This document shows positions 24,301 through 37,130 of a stretch of 64,000 nt of DNA, piece by piece. A program made the position numbers and the translations under genes. Source of the stretch: Rotaria socialis (Eukaryota; Rotifera; Eurotatoria; Philodinida; Philodinidae); NCBI GenBank assembly GCA_905331475.1, contig CAJNYU010002862.1, positions 62,001 through 126,000 on the forward strand, written 5' to 3'. The notes beneath the pieces were generated by a model. It was not told the DNA's origin. It searched no databases and worked only from the letters and a program-made list of their open reading frames with translations. Every line of letters begins with the position of its first letter. Within the stretch, counting starts at the first letter, position 1.

Positions 24301-26684
24301 AAAAGACTGATTGTCCTATTAGTGATAGAAGTTTATTTGCGATTTTTATGATCTCATTGAGAAAACATACTTAAATACTACTATGAAATTTCACGTCTGA
24401 TCTCACTAAAGAAAATTCACTTATCGTCAATTAAAACGAAAAGTTTTATAATTAACTAACTTTCAGTTGTTATCTAAAAAACTAGTAATAATAAAATAAT
24501 CTTTACATCGATGAATATAGAGCAAATTTGCAACATTAGTTACAGGTAATGTTGTAAATCATTTTTCATAAGTATATTTCACGGTTTCAATTTCTTAGTG
24601 ATAAAAATGACAAATATCTTACAAAGAAAACTCTATATTTGCATTTAAAAAATGTAATCATGATCTTAAAAAGTAATCATTTCTAACAGTTTACTTAATA
24701 TGTATCAATATATTATCATTGATAAGGTTCAGTTCGATTCTGTCTTATCACAAACACATTAGTCAAATTAAGAGAACTGACATAATGATATTTCAATCTA
24801 TTATGGCAATGCTACATATGTATAGTGCGCGCACTCTGCATGTGGAATAATTTATAAAGTTCATTATGTGACACATTACGATTGGAAAAAGTGAATAACA
24901 TATCGTGAAAATATTCGTTATAACAATCTCACTATATGAATAATAAAGATTGAAACAATATTGATCAGTCATTGATTGTGCGCTTACTGTTAATTTGATT
25001 ATAGCAAACAAGTTTTATGGAAGTTTCTCATACGTACCAAAATAACGATTTATTTCGATTGAAAACAACGATCAATACTTGCAATAATAATCACTATGAA
25101 ATTGGATCTTTCAGAAACACCGTAACTCTATCTGTTACTTTAGCTTCGGCAAAATATCTCTCGATTGTCCTTCTCGTTATCGATTGAGAAATGATACACT
25201 TTTTTTCAAGGAAAAACGGTAAATTTTGTTCATTTCTACTGATTATATATTTCAAAATAGTCGAAGGAGATTTGTTTCTTTTGATACATTTGCTTTCACT
25301 TTGCATTTCTGATAGTAAATAATGCTTTAATGCCGTCTTTTTAAACTCAATAATTTGATTATTATAAAAAAAACATGAACGTATTTCTAGAAGATTGGAT
25401 AACCCCTTTTTGTGAATCATATTTATTTATTCAATTTATCATTTTATTTTATCTGCATAACGATTTAAAACTTAGACAAACCTGTGTCAACTACACAAGT
25501 TTGAAAAGCTTTTCGAAACACAACAAAAGAAATTAGATAAATCATGAAAACACTATGGTAAAGAATTACAATTTTTAATAATGCTTCTTCATTACATCTC
25601 AACCATACAGTAACGATGGCATGCCAACGACATGTAACTATACTACAAAATCATTTTTTCAAGATGCATAAAAGTGGCTTAAACACACTACCGCCAAAAA
25701 TATATTTCTATTTCATTTTCTAATTTATCATATACAATTGTATTGTATTTTAAAAAAATATGATCTTGTCTTTAAATAAAACTCAAAGAGCTTTATGTTG
25801 TCATAAGACTTTGACGATACTTGAAAATCTAAGAAAAAGTAAACCTATTACAAAATAAAAAGGATTGTTGCTCGCGTGTCTTCCTATTGATCGGAGTTGT
25901 TTTTCATTTATCTCTAAGATTTTTGCCACTAACTAATAAACAATATTTAAAAACAGATAAAATGACAACTTGTCAATTTCGGGCCTTTTGCTGCTACATT
26001 TAGATTCAAAGTTTTCTTTCTTTCTTTTTTTATAACTACAATAAGTTATCAATAAAAATAAATCTAGCTGTTTAAATTTTAATTGTCAACATAGGATATG
26101 TGACTATGGAGGCAAAAAGAGTTAGAACTCGCACTTCGACTATTTAATTCAACCATAAATCTGTTTTTGTTTGCTCTTTCTTATTTAGAAAAAAAAACAA
26201 TATGTGTCATGGACATTGAAAAAAGAACACAAGACAACAAAAAAAAGAATGAAGAAAATTCGAACGTCGAATGATCAATGCGTAGCGAGAGAACAAAGAA
26301 AGACAAGAAGACATTTTTATGGATTACGCAAGACACAAAACAAAATGAAACGCTCAATAATTAAAATTTCTTTTGTTATATTTGCGAAGATTTACATGTA
26401 ACATAAAGAATCGATGGTTATTGACTTTGGCATGTTAGACTGATTTGCTTTTTCTTAGCTGCCGAACAACGCATCGGAGAAGAGATGAACAGAAAGAAGA
26501 ATAGACGAAAAAAGCAATAATAAATGCGCACAAAATGACGACATCAAAATTTAAAGAAGTCTTGAAGAAGAAGAAGAAGAAAAAAAACAATAGAAATACG
26601 AACACCGGTAATGAAGAAAAATAATCCAAGAACGATAGAGAGATAATAAAACATTCAAATTTGAAAGAATATCGTTTTGTCTGT

Positions 26685-26690
26685 TTTATT
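26685..26690 (-). terminator. Polyadenylation signal of the MEIS gene
   Basis: The minus strand reads AATAAA a few bases downstream of the MEIS stop codon. It is the only canonical signal immediately after the stop; cleavage would be expected 10-30 nt further on. Confidence 0.5.
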
Positions 26691-26693
26691 TGT

Positions 26694-29600
26694 CTAAGAG
26701 GCTCCACTTGCAACGGCTGATGATTCTTGTTGTTGATGATGATGATGATTCATTGGATCCATCATACTATTTGGACTTGATGATATAGGATAACCGCCAG
26801 GATACATCATCATCATGGGATTTCGAAATTGTGACATTTGAGCATAGGATCCAAAGATATCTAAAAAAACGTACCTAAGAAAAGAAATATACTTAAATTT
26901 TGTTTTTTTATCTTACCGTGCGGTGCTGTTGGATAACCTCCACTAAATTGATAATGCATAGCCGCAGCATCAGGCGAATATGGGCCAAAGCAATCGGTAA
27001 ATTCAGAGGGTATGGTTGCTAGAAAGAAGAAAATAAGAAAAAATAAATAAAATATAATTTTAATATTTATCTTTTCTCCTTTAATCATCTGTATTATTTC
27101 ACGCGTTCGTGCAAATAATTAACTTTGACAGCAAAAGGAGAGAGAAAAAGGAACGAAGAGGAACAATTGCTCAAGTGTCTCTATGAATTAGATTGATTGT
27201 TCTATTTCTTTAGTTCTTTGGCAAATCAATCTAGTTTCAACTATCGATATGTCAGACGACATTTCTATCAATTCTAATCTGACCACGAATAATTAATTGT
27301 CGAGCAAGAATAAAAATCGTACTCATCGAATATATAGAATGCATTTAGAGAGAGAAAAAAAGCAGCCGAGGAAAAAAAAATGAGCATTAAACACACACAC
27401 ACGTACACATTGATGCATAAGTAGGAATTCTACCTTGTTGAGCATGAGCTGGAAAAACAAAAGGAAGATATTATATATTGATGTTTTTGTTTTTGTTTTT
27501 TAATATTATGTAAAATTTATCAATATAGAAGGAAGCATTAGATGTAAAATATTGTTAGAGCGTGGTTATTCACTCTTGCCTTTCATTAAATATGAAGGGG
27601 CCAATGATTGTAAAACAACTGGTGCTTTCATTGAACTTGTTCGACAATGTAATTTTCTTTCATTGAATGATAGTATTCGAGATTTTTCCTGACGTTTATT
27701 ATTTCGTTTTGTAATAGTATCCGAAGATACCATCGATTTTATACATAATGGATTTTCTTCATTTACAGTTAGAGAACCACTCATATAAAACTTACCAGCA
27801 CGATTAGATTGATCAATCATTGGTTGAACAATACGACGTCTGGCATTGATAAACCTAGACAAAGAAAAAATATAAAATTAAAATAAATCATAGTTTAAAC
27901 AATATTGTGAATATATCTTTGTTTAAAGATGATGCGCATATCGTTTCAAGTTAATTGAATATGTTTATTTTATTGTCGAGAGGTTAATTATCATCTGTTT
28001 CTTTCTTCTGATGTTTTTTCCGTTACACTTATCAATGAAAATTTGATTATTCAAGTAAATTTAACCTTTTTTTTTATGATAAGAATAAATATGACCTCGA
28101 AAAACCTGTCAGCAAGAAAAGAAGATAGACAGATTTGTTTACAATATAAAGATATCTCAGCCATGATAAATGATGTCCATCTTGTGCAAGAAAGCGATAC
28201 AGTAACGGTCTTCTCTCCTCTGTAAGATATGTATATACAAACAAGACAAGCTAATGTATAATTTTAGTTTCCCCTCCTCGTTCTCCTAATGTGATTTTAA
28301 CGATGGTGACGATCGATTCTTGTCATCAACATTCTGCCAGATGTTGTTTTCGAATTTTTCATACAAAAAGGAACTATACAGACAAACAAAAGAGAAATCG
28401 TTTGAACGTGATCTATATACTGAACGCCTATTACATGTATTACTGTCATCAACATTCACGCAATATATTTCCTTTGATCTATATATATATATATATGCGT
28501 GCATATAGATAATAATCATCACCTTCATCTAGTATCAAACACAGTCATAAAAACGTTTCTTTTTTCTTCTTTGACAGTTTAAATCGACTGTCTATTACAC
28601 TAGAGGATCTTCTCTAGTTTTCTATTTGCACGCTATTTTCATCTACAATGGTAGTATAAATGAACGGGATTGTTTATTTTATCAATTGACCGTACTATTC
28701 CTTTATGTTGATTATATGTCAAAAAGATATATATATATATATGCATAAGTTTGATCATTATTATCGCCGACATATAGCAATAACAAACTGACAAAAGGAG
28801 CATACCGGCAAATGGCAACAAGTCCCAAATTGAGAATAAACATCTAATATCTCTAGTTTTAATTGGTTAAAACTTCTATTAAATCCTATCCAATAAGAAA
28901 GAAAATTTCTTTTTAACTTACCAGTTATTAACTAAAAATCAAAGAAAAAAAAACAAGAAGATATTAGATATTTAATTAACAAATAAAATAAAATTTACCT
29001 TGTAAAATTGTTAAACCAGTATCTTGTGCTAATTGTTTTTTTTGTTCTTCGGACGGATATGGATGCTAATAATCGAACATAAATTTGAAAAAATCGAACT
29101 GAAACTATCTAAACTTACTGTTAAATGTTGAAAAAGCCATGCTCGCATAATATTTGTAGCTACTTTAGGGAAAATACCACGTTTTTTTTGACGTTTTTTT
29201 GCATTATCATCTAGATCATCTTCACCACCTGAACCGCTGTTATCCATGTTGTCACCTGAAAGAAAGAAACAAAGAAAAGAAGGTAATTTATCGATATACT
29301 TAAAATATATTCATTTTTTATGCTCAATTATGATTGATTGACAAGACACACCCATACGTAGTGATGTGTCTTGATAGTCGAATTGAGAAAAAAAAAGTAT
29401 TCAAATATGATTAACATATAGAAAAATGATTGTTAACTTTTAATAGCATATGAAATCAGAGATCTGTTTAGTAGAACAGGAAAAAAAAGTAGAGTTTAGA
29501 ATGACACGCAAACATTATCACTCAATCAAATGCGTTTGGGAACAACAATAAAATTGAACATGTAGACAGATTGGTAATGTTTTTTATTCGCAATTATTTC

Positions 29601-32600
29601 TATTACTTGTTCCCTTGCGTGTGTATGCAGTCCGTAGTAATAATAATGAAATGGCAACGATTTCTTTCTTTCTTTCTTTCTTTCTATTAGAAAACAAATA
29701 GGCCAATTGAAGAAACATACCCGTTTCACTATTATTGTCATGTAAACCATGATAACCATTATTGGTATTTGTCATATTAATCATTGTTGGTTGGTTTGGA
29801 TTTGGAGTATTTGTATCTGACGAAGAATGAGTCGACTGTGTATCATCATTATGAATAGAATGATGAAAATGCGGTTGATGAGTTAAAAGCGACGGATGAT
29901 GAGCAACAGGATGATTGGAATATGATGGATGTGGAGGTAGTGGAGGTACAAGTTGTGGCGGTTGTTGATAATGTGTTGTCAGCTGTGGTGGTGGTGGTGG
30001 TAGTGGTAGTGATTGAAGATGATGTTGAGGATGTCCCACGTGGTGAGATGAAACAAATGGTGCTAATTGTGATGATGATCGCAGCTAAATATAAAATAAA
30101 TTTTAACATTATTTATAATATCAATTGATGAATATGTAAATTATTACAGATTTAGCTTGATGACTGAATGGTGTTGCTGAACCATCGGGACTATGTTGAT
30201 TATAAGATGATGAACGTGATGAACTCGTTGGTGGTTGTGGTGGAAATCCGGATGGTGGTTGAGGACTTGATTGATCATCATCTTGATCATCCTCATCGCC
30301 TGATTTTGATGATGAAACATTTGAATCACGTTCATCGATTACTAAATCCATTGGTAATTTGCCTTTTAAACATGTTATATAACGATGTGTAAAATTATCG
30401 CATAATTCATGAACCTGAAAGACAAAAAGAAAAGGAAAAAGATTCATTCGTTCCATCGATCTATATGTGATTAGTCTACTAACTTTTTCTAATTCAAGTA
30501 GATGAAATCTTAATACTTGTATTGCTTGAATCATCTTCGAAAGAAAAAGAAATAAATAAATAAAATTTTAGGAGTCAATATATTCTATATTAAAATGATT
30601 TATTTACCACATTGTCTAATTCAGGATTTGTAGTTATATAGTTTTGATCTTTTTGTAGCTGAAAAAAACAAAGAAAATGTATAACGGAAATCCATCGGAT
30701 TTTATTGATCATCAAAAAAGGCAAACAAAAAAAGAACAGCAGGTGCTTTGAAAACAAAGTATTTCCGCACATAGATTTGAATGTTATGCGAAAAGGAAAA
30801 GAAATATGCTCGTTCCATTTGTGTGAATTTGATGATAAGTTTTGGTTTGACCTCTCTTTGCTCTCTCTCTCTCTCTCTCTCATCTCTTGTGTCTTTTTTT
30901 AGATGAAAAGCTAATGACATTTTAATGATACCCTAAAGCTTTTTTCCCATTTACACTGTACAACAAACATACAGACGCTAACTTGTTCTTTTCTCTTTTC
31001 CTATGTTCGATAAGATGATGATGAGCTGATTTGCTCTTGGGATCATCACAGCACATTCCTTTATCTTAAATAAGATCTAGCTAATAAACAGCATGTGCTT
31101 ACAATCATTAGTAATAACATATACATACACACATACGTCTATATGCATGTAGACAAAGAATGTCTTTGAGAAATTTAATCGCATTTACATTTCATGAAAT
31201 TAACTGATGAAATATTTTTATTTGACATAAGTACTCAACACCTCTACTTTATGTCAACTTGAATATGTGAAACAATATTGTTCAATCTCCGCATGCCAGC
31301 GTTTTCTTGATTTCTTTCTTCTTCCTTTTTTTGTTAAACTCTTACAAGATAAGTCTGTATTGAACAAATCCAATTGGTAACATCTGCAGATGCATGACGT
31401 GAATTTATATTCTTTCTCTCTTGTATTGCTCTTGTCTATTTGCTAGATCTTATCATAGTTTGTTCATTCAAGTATCAATCTGACATGAGCGAGAGGAGGA
31501 GGTCATAATCGTCAATATATATTTTTCATTTATTTTCTTGTTCAAGTGGCTTATCAAATGTTCATCTTGTGATAACACACATTTATACAGTAGCTCGATA
31601 ATGCACTTCAGTTTAATTCTTCTCGTTTCATTTTTCTTTTTTTTTTTAGTCGAATATGATTATGATAGTGATAAGGCATGTGCGATTTAAATATTACCTG
31701 TTTAGCAAATTCAGTGATATCATCATTGAATGATTCAGATGAACAAACATCCCCAGATCCATTAGAATCTCTTGGTGTACAAGTTGCTAGTTCGCATTTT
31801 TCAAAGATTAATGCTAATAAGGGAAATAATGGATGACTAAAGAAAACAAAAACATAAAATAGAAAATAAATAAAATATTTCTGTTATCTTTTTCTTTTCA
31901 TAGTTGAACTATAATTATATTGAAATTTCAGAGAAATTGATCTCTCTCTCATTCTTTTATTTTTATTTTGCTTCAAGCAATTTTTTTATATTTGAAAATT
32001 AAAGAGTAAGATTTTTGATACCTTCGTATTTCGATTACCATCATATCGATTTACGGTTTGAATAATAATGATGGCGAAAAGAAGAATCAAAAAGGAAAAG
32101 AAAAAGAAACCAGCCAATAAAAATCGATATCTATGAGGTCATAATCGTAATCAGTACTTTGGTATAATTTCAGCAACCGATGAAGGAGCAGCAGGCGTAA
32201 TGATCATCAATCACTGTCATACGCATGCGAGAATCGAGAGAGAAAAATTGCAAGCAAGAACACACTCATCGTATAACTGTGGAAGAGAAAAACAAAGAAG
32301 AAAAGAATACCCAATGAGACGATAAGGTTAGAAATAGACAGCAAAAAGATCTCGATTGTATGCTTGCAACATTTTTTTCTTCTCCTTCTTCTTTTTCTTC
32401 TTCTTTCCATACTCATTTTGCCTTTCCGACGATTATTAGTTAGTCAGTGGTATGCACTGACGCACACACAAAGGCCATCCACCATCATCACTAGTACAAT
32501 AACAGCATTGACGAAGAGATAGCAACCAACCGAGTGATGAGAAAGATAGGCGAGTCGAAGCGAACAAGATGATTAACAGAGAAACAAAAGTGTCAAGCAT

Positions 32601-33611
32601 CTATGTACGCCTCTTTTATTCCAATATGTGTCGAGGTCTTTTCTTTTTTTTTTTGTTGCTTTGTTACATCTTCTCTATGTTTACAAGCTACTTTAATTGC
32701 GTTTGTTTTTATTGGCAACTAATGGCTTTTAACAGATATATTTATAGATCATGAAAAAAAGTAAACATTCGTCAATTGATGTTAAAGGAAAGAAAAGAAA
32801 AGTCAAAGTATGAGAATAGAAGCACGCGAAGCGTGAAGATAATGATCGGTTTCGAAATTACAGCTGTGTATGTGTATCTATGATTCTATGCACAAGAAAG
32901 ACCGCATTGAAACAAAAAAGAAAATGTACAATACGCTCGAAGGTGATTCGACTCAACGACTTTCTCATCATTATCATCAATGAATGAATGAGTGAAATAA
33001 AAGCTGTTCATCTTCTCTTTCGATTAATAACACAAAATAAGAATAACGAAGTAATCTATCAATCTTGACGTTATTCGACAGAATAAATATCTATGGCATA
33101 GAGAAAGAATCAGTTGTCAAGAAAAAACAAAAAAATTAATTCGTTCTTTTCTTTCACTCAATTTTATTTCGGAGAAAAATGATGGAAGATGTGTAAAAAA
33201 AAGAAAGAAATTACTTCTTTCCTTCTGTTATTTCTCTCTCTCTCCCTCTCTCTCTCTCTATCTATTTCTCTATCTATTAGTTTAGTTACCTGTAGATCAT
33301 ATCTTTTTGTTGTTTTATTTGATTATCGGCATTCACACTATTTGTATGATTTGTGTTTAATGGCGATTCGATAACAGGTCCAAGAAGAGTTTGTAAATGA
33401 TGAAGAACTGGTGATGATGACGATGTGTCACTTGTGAATGTAGGTGGATACATATTGTTATTACCATTGGGACCGTTTGCTGCTGAAAAATCTCCACTAC
33501 CATTACCATAATAGGATCCATTTGTATCGGTGAGTAACTAAATATAGATAAGTTTCATCATTGATCGAATGTCAAAAATGACATCACACAAATTACTCTT
33601 TGAGCAGCCAT
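26694..33611 (-). CDS. MEIS: MEIS/Homothorax TALE homeodomain transcription factor, 563 aa, 14 exons
   Basis: Coding exons in transcript order: 33611-33597, 33537-33290, 31836-31698, 30658-30608, 30534-30484, 30414-30148, 30084-29721, 29255-29119, 29065-28999, 28931-28922, 27854-27796, 27448-27434, 27018-26917, 26860-26694. All junctions are GT-AG and the phases join without a break. The start MAAQR resembles the vertebrate MEIS start (MAQR). The MEIS/PREP N domain (residues about 84-190) includes [40 protein letters not shown] and [20 protein letters not shown]. The TALE homeodomain (about 400-465) includes [18 protein letters not shown] and [14 protein letters not shown]. Linkers are rich in Pro, His, Ser and Asn, and the tail has a His/Gln run. 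In the family, the N domain binds PBC/Exd partners and the homeodomain binds TGACA-type sites in the nucleus. The long introns (30659-31697, 31837-33289, 27855-28921) may carry regulatory DNA. Confidence 0.95.
27566..27795 (-). other. In-frame read-through past the MEIS 59-nt exon: possible alternative C-terminus
   Basis: If the GTAAGT donor at 27795 is not used, the frame continues about 76 codons beyond SNRA (beginning [17 protein letters not shown]) to a stop at 27566. The extension is Ser/Lys/Arg-rich and has no known domain. It would remove the His/Gln tail. Its openness may be chance. Confidence 0.3.
29661..29685. repeat. (TTTC)n microsatellite in a MEIS intron
   Basis: Six tandem TTTC units in the 465-bp intron that precedes the homeodomain exon in the transcript. 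Confidence 0.9.
30861..30881. repeat. (CT)n tract in a MEIS intron
   Basis: About ten CT copies on the + strand, GA-rich in the transcript, in the 1.0-kb intron 30659-31697. Confidence 0.9.
31837..33289 (-). other. Long MEIS intron 2 (1.45 kb)
   Basis: Bounded by GTAACT and TTTAG. It contains purine/pyrimidine-rich tracts, including a (TC)n run at about 33232-33260, and no ORF with domain content. It is about twenty times the usual intron length here, so it is a candidate location for regulatory sequence, but no specific site can be claimed. Confidence 0.6.
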
Positions 33612-36600
33612 TGATCTTTTGAAATTGACGAGTTCAAGACGACATGACTAATTTATTTCTCGGTTAGTTAAAAACACAGTTTGAAAAAGATAGATGGATG
33701 AGAGTCATCATCCATTAAACGAGACAGGCCAGTTTATTTTCTTCTTTTTTTTTCCTTCTATCTTTTTCAATGGATCTATATTATCTTGTATATGTATATT
33801 TGTCTTGTTTGCCGAATCGAAGCGTGTGATGAATACGGCTTATATCTGTCGAATTTAATTGGAATATGTGACGTGATCGATGTGTGTGATTTGATAGATT
33901 TCTGGATGTCAATCTTTATCCGTACGCGCAAACGTCTCACCTTTTTGCACTTTCTCTTCTTTCTATACACAAGAGAAAAAAATCGAGAAAAAAAAAGAAA
34001 AAGAGAAAAACAGAGACTGTTGCCCACAGAAAGAGAGAAAACTAACGACGAACCGAGCGAACACTTGCAATTACTCTTAATGTGAACGGTTACTCTCAAC
34101 CAGTCAGCAAGCGAGTTACTCTGTTTCTCTTTATTTCTCTTTCTGTCTCTCTCTCTCTCTCTCTCTCTGTTTCTGTCGTTGTTGTAGAAGAGAAAAAAAA
34201 ATGGGAATTTTCTTCCTTTACTTATATCTTAGTAGGCGATTATGTGTGGATGTGTGTAAGAACAAGCAAAAAGCCGAGTTTTGACGAGTATTGTCGACAA
34301 AGAGATATATATAGAGAAAGAAAGCGTTCGCAGGTTTCAGATTGGACGAGATAAAAGAGTACTACAACCAGTATGTCGCATGCAAAATAGAGAAAGAGAG
34401 AAAGGAAGTCGCTCAATTCAGGAATGTCTTACTGGAAATTAATTTTTTGTTATTCTGCAGCTTTTCTTTTTTGCTACTGTGAAGGCCTCTTATATTTGAG
34501 AAAAAACCGGATTGCTGGGTGAACGAGAGACAAAAAGTTAACGCCTCGGCTCACATTTGGACTGAAACGCTCGTGTTTCTGTTAGAATCATGATGAAATG
34601 AACTGGCACTTAGACGGAAGAGGGTGGAGAAGAAAGCAGCAATGATGTTGCCATCGGCAGGAGAAAGGCGTGTCACATCCAATCAAATTTCAGACGAAGA
34701 TTGATTGGTAGACGACGATGTGACGTGTAGCATGTCAAAAAAAAACAGAAAGAGAAGTAAAAAAATGATTTGTGTTGATAGTAACAAAAAAAATCAAGTT
34801 TTTCGAAATATTAAAACAACTAACTATACTTTTCATGATTATTGCTCTTCTATTTTATGACTCGAGACAACAAGAAGATGATCTGTTTGTGACATTTGAT
34901 AATAATTCTCTTTTTTTGACATCTAGGCGTAACAAAAGAATAATTCTATCACATATTGAAAACTTTCTCCATTGTTTCATTTCTCTTCAGTGAATTCTTC
35001 TTCGTTGACATTGACATGTGGTAAATCGATATATCAATTGAACATCAAGCTTTTTAGTCATTTAAAAAGACTCAAACAATCCCATTTTCTCCCTCATGCT
35101 CATTTTTATTCAAAGAGCAGCTATAAAAGCAATAAAAAAAACTTCTGTCTTTGGTCTTGTTGATCGGCGGCACCGTTTGTGCTCTCCGGAGAATTTCCAC
35201 AACCCATCAATCTTTTGCTTTGACATAGTTCGTTTGCTCAGTATGTGCATGTATGTATGTTGAAAAAAAAAGAAGAACAAAGAAACGATGGCAAGCGGCA
35301 TAGATCTTTTTTTTGCTGTTGTTGTTGTTGTTGTTGAGATGTTTTACATTTATTCTGTGCATTTGTTCCACATACACATATACAAATTCTATTCATACAA
35401 ATTACTTGTTTCGAGTCAATGAAGTATGGCAATGGATACACACGACTATAGTGAATATAGATGTTGCATCAACATGAATTTCATTGTTTTTTCTTTCAAG
35501 AGATCTTAACTTTAACTAAGTATCTTCTAGATTGATTTTATAAAGAGAAAAAAAGCTAAGAGCTAATTTTCTATTTTTCACTCAAGTTCATTATTTAATC
35601 GTTTATTTAGTGTTGATCGTTTTTCGCACACACTTTGAATTAATGGAATTTAACACTTACACTTTTCGCAATAAGCTTTTGCCTCTACTGATCTATTGAC
35701 ATGCACTGTGATACTCGTCAATCTTATTTTTCTCTCTCTTCTTCTCTATTTACCGTTCTGTTGTGCATCGATAAATTCTATCATGTTCAAATACATTCAT
35801 CTATTCATAAACAGTAAAGAAAAGATCGAGCAAGGCTTCTATTCTTTCATTTATGCATTTGTATTTAAAATGAGTGTGTGTGTATAAATATAGTCAAAAA
35901 AAATTATCGCCCGTTATGCATTGTCGTGTCTTGATGATCTCATCATAGGAAAAAATAGAAAGACAATCAAGTGAGCGAGAAGGTGAACTTAGCCATTTTA
36001 CCTTCATTTCTATTCATTGTAATCGAGATCAACACAAAAGAACACGATGATTGATAGTAGATACAGACGACAGAGCACAAATGTTCACAAAACAAGTGAC
36101 CCTATGATTATTGCTATTCGATTATGCACACACTGTATTGTCTCACACAACACCAAAGTGTATAGCGGTATATTCGGTCAACTCAATTGATTATGCATAT
36201 TTTATTTTTATATTTTATTCATTTTAATTTTCTTTTCGCACATCATGCGAAACTTAAATCCACTTGACTCTAATCAGTCATCCACATAAGCGCAGATATT
36301 TACCTGGCTATTATCAAAAAAATATATGTGTGTGTTTGTCGGCATTTTGTCAGTTCCAAAAGAAAAAGGTGCCGGTCAATATAATACGCGATGAGAAAGT
36401 TTGGTTTGCATGCACGACGAAGATGGACTTTGTCTTTTCTGTGTCTGTCTGTCTGTCTGTCCATTTTTGCTGTCATTAATTGCTGGAATACACAAATGAG
36501 CATCGGCATGTGCACGCGTCAATAATGTCCAAAAAAAAGTCAGATGCCTTTGATGTGACAAATCTGATTTGGATTAATCGAAACAAATACTTCCTTTTCC

Positions 36601-37122
36601 TCATGAGAAGCTTGGAAAAATATTATGAACGAAGAAAAAACCATAAGTAAACAGATGGATGAGAACATTGAGTTATTTCTTTCTCAAAAATTCAGTGAAT
36701 TAAAGTTTGCTACTAATATTTATGCATCATATTGTATTTCAATCAATTAAATATGAGTTTTAATTAAACATCAATATGTATTACTATGCTTTAGATATTC
36801 GAACGATAAATGAATATAAAATATATTTTGTTTTAATGATTGTTTTTCGATTTTACAGAAAAAAAAACTAACTACACGATCTTTGTAATTGCAAGAAACT
36901 TTTCCCTACGAATTTCTTCATTTATTCAGATGTGATCACATTTTTTCTATTGAATTGACGGGAAAAGTGAAAATATCCATTTTGACTCTAAACTAGTTTT
37001 AATAATGCAACGTCTTATTGTCCAAAAATACTATTAGCAAATTGAAATGAAAAATTATTATGATCATTATTTAATAGAAAATGTATTCATAGAGTAATAT
37101 ATTTAAATAATAAAAATGAAGT
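33612..37122. other. 5' flank of MEIS, no gene recognised
   Basis: This 3.5 kb upstream of the start codon holds low-complexity tracts: (CT)n at about 34145-34168, a GTT/TTG run at about 35315-35337, TCTG repeats at about 36439-36461 and A/G-rich stretches. It must include the MEIS promoter and any 5'UTR exons, but I cannot point to a TATA box or initiator with confidence. ORFs here are low-complexity shadows. Confidence 0.5.
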
Positions 37123-37130
37123 AAAATCCT
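37123..37130. repeat. Left target-site duplication AAAATCCT
   Basis: Eight bases immediately outside the left terminal repeat, identical to 40059-40066. Confidence 0.75.

Larger units (their letters stand above)
16267..26684. other. 10.4 kb with no confident gene
   Basis: Contains a perfect short hairpin (16497-16525), a short inverted repeat (17919-18124), one weak ORF (18454-18681) and a long imperfect inverted repeat (20533-21308). The other ORFs up to 108 codons (25094-25420, -) show no domain. I see no RNA gene. Confidence 0.5.

Noticed and set aside
25094-25420. 108-codon minus-strand ORF
   Set aside because: No domain, no acceptor or promoter context, and composition not clearly coding; length is possible by chance in AT-rich DNA.
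29849-30335. Several overlapping ORFs with Thr, Val, His or Asn runs
   Set aside because: Frame shadows of the low-complexity MEIS exons 29721-30084 and 30148-30414.
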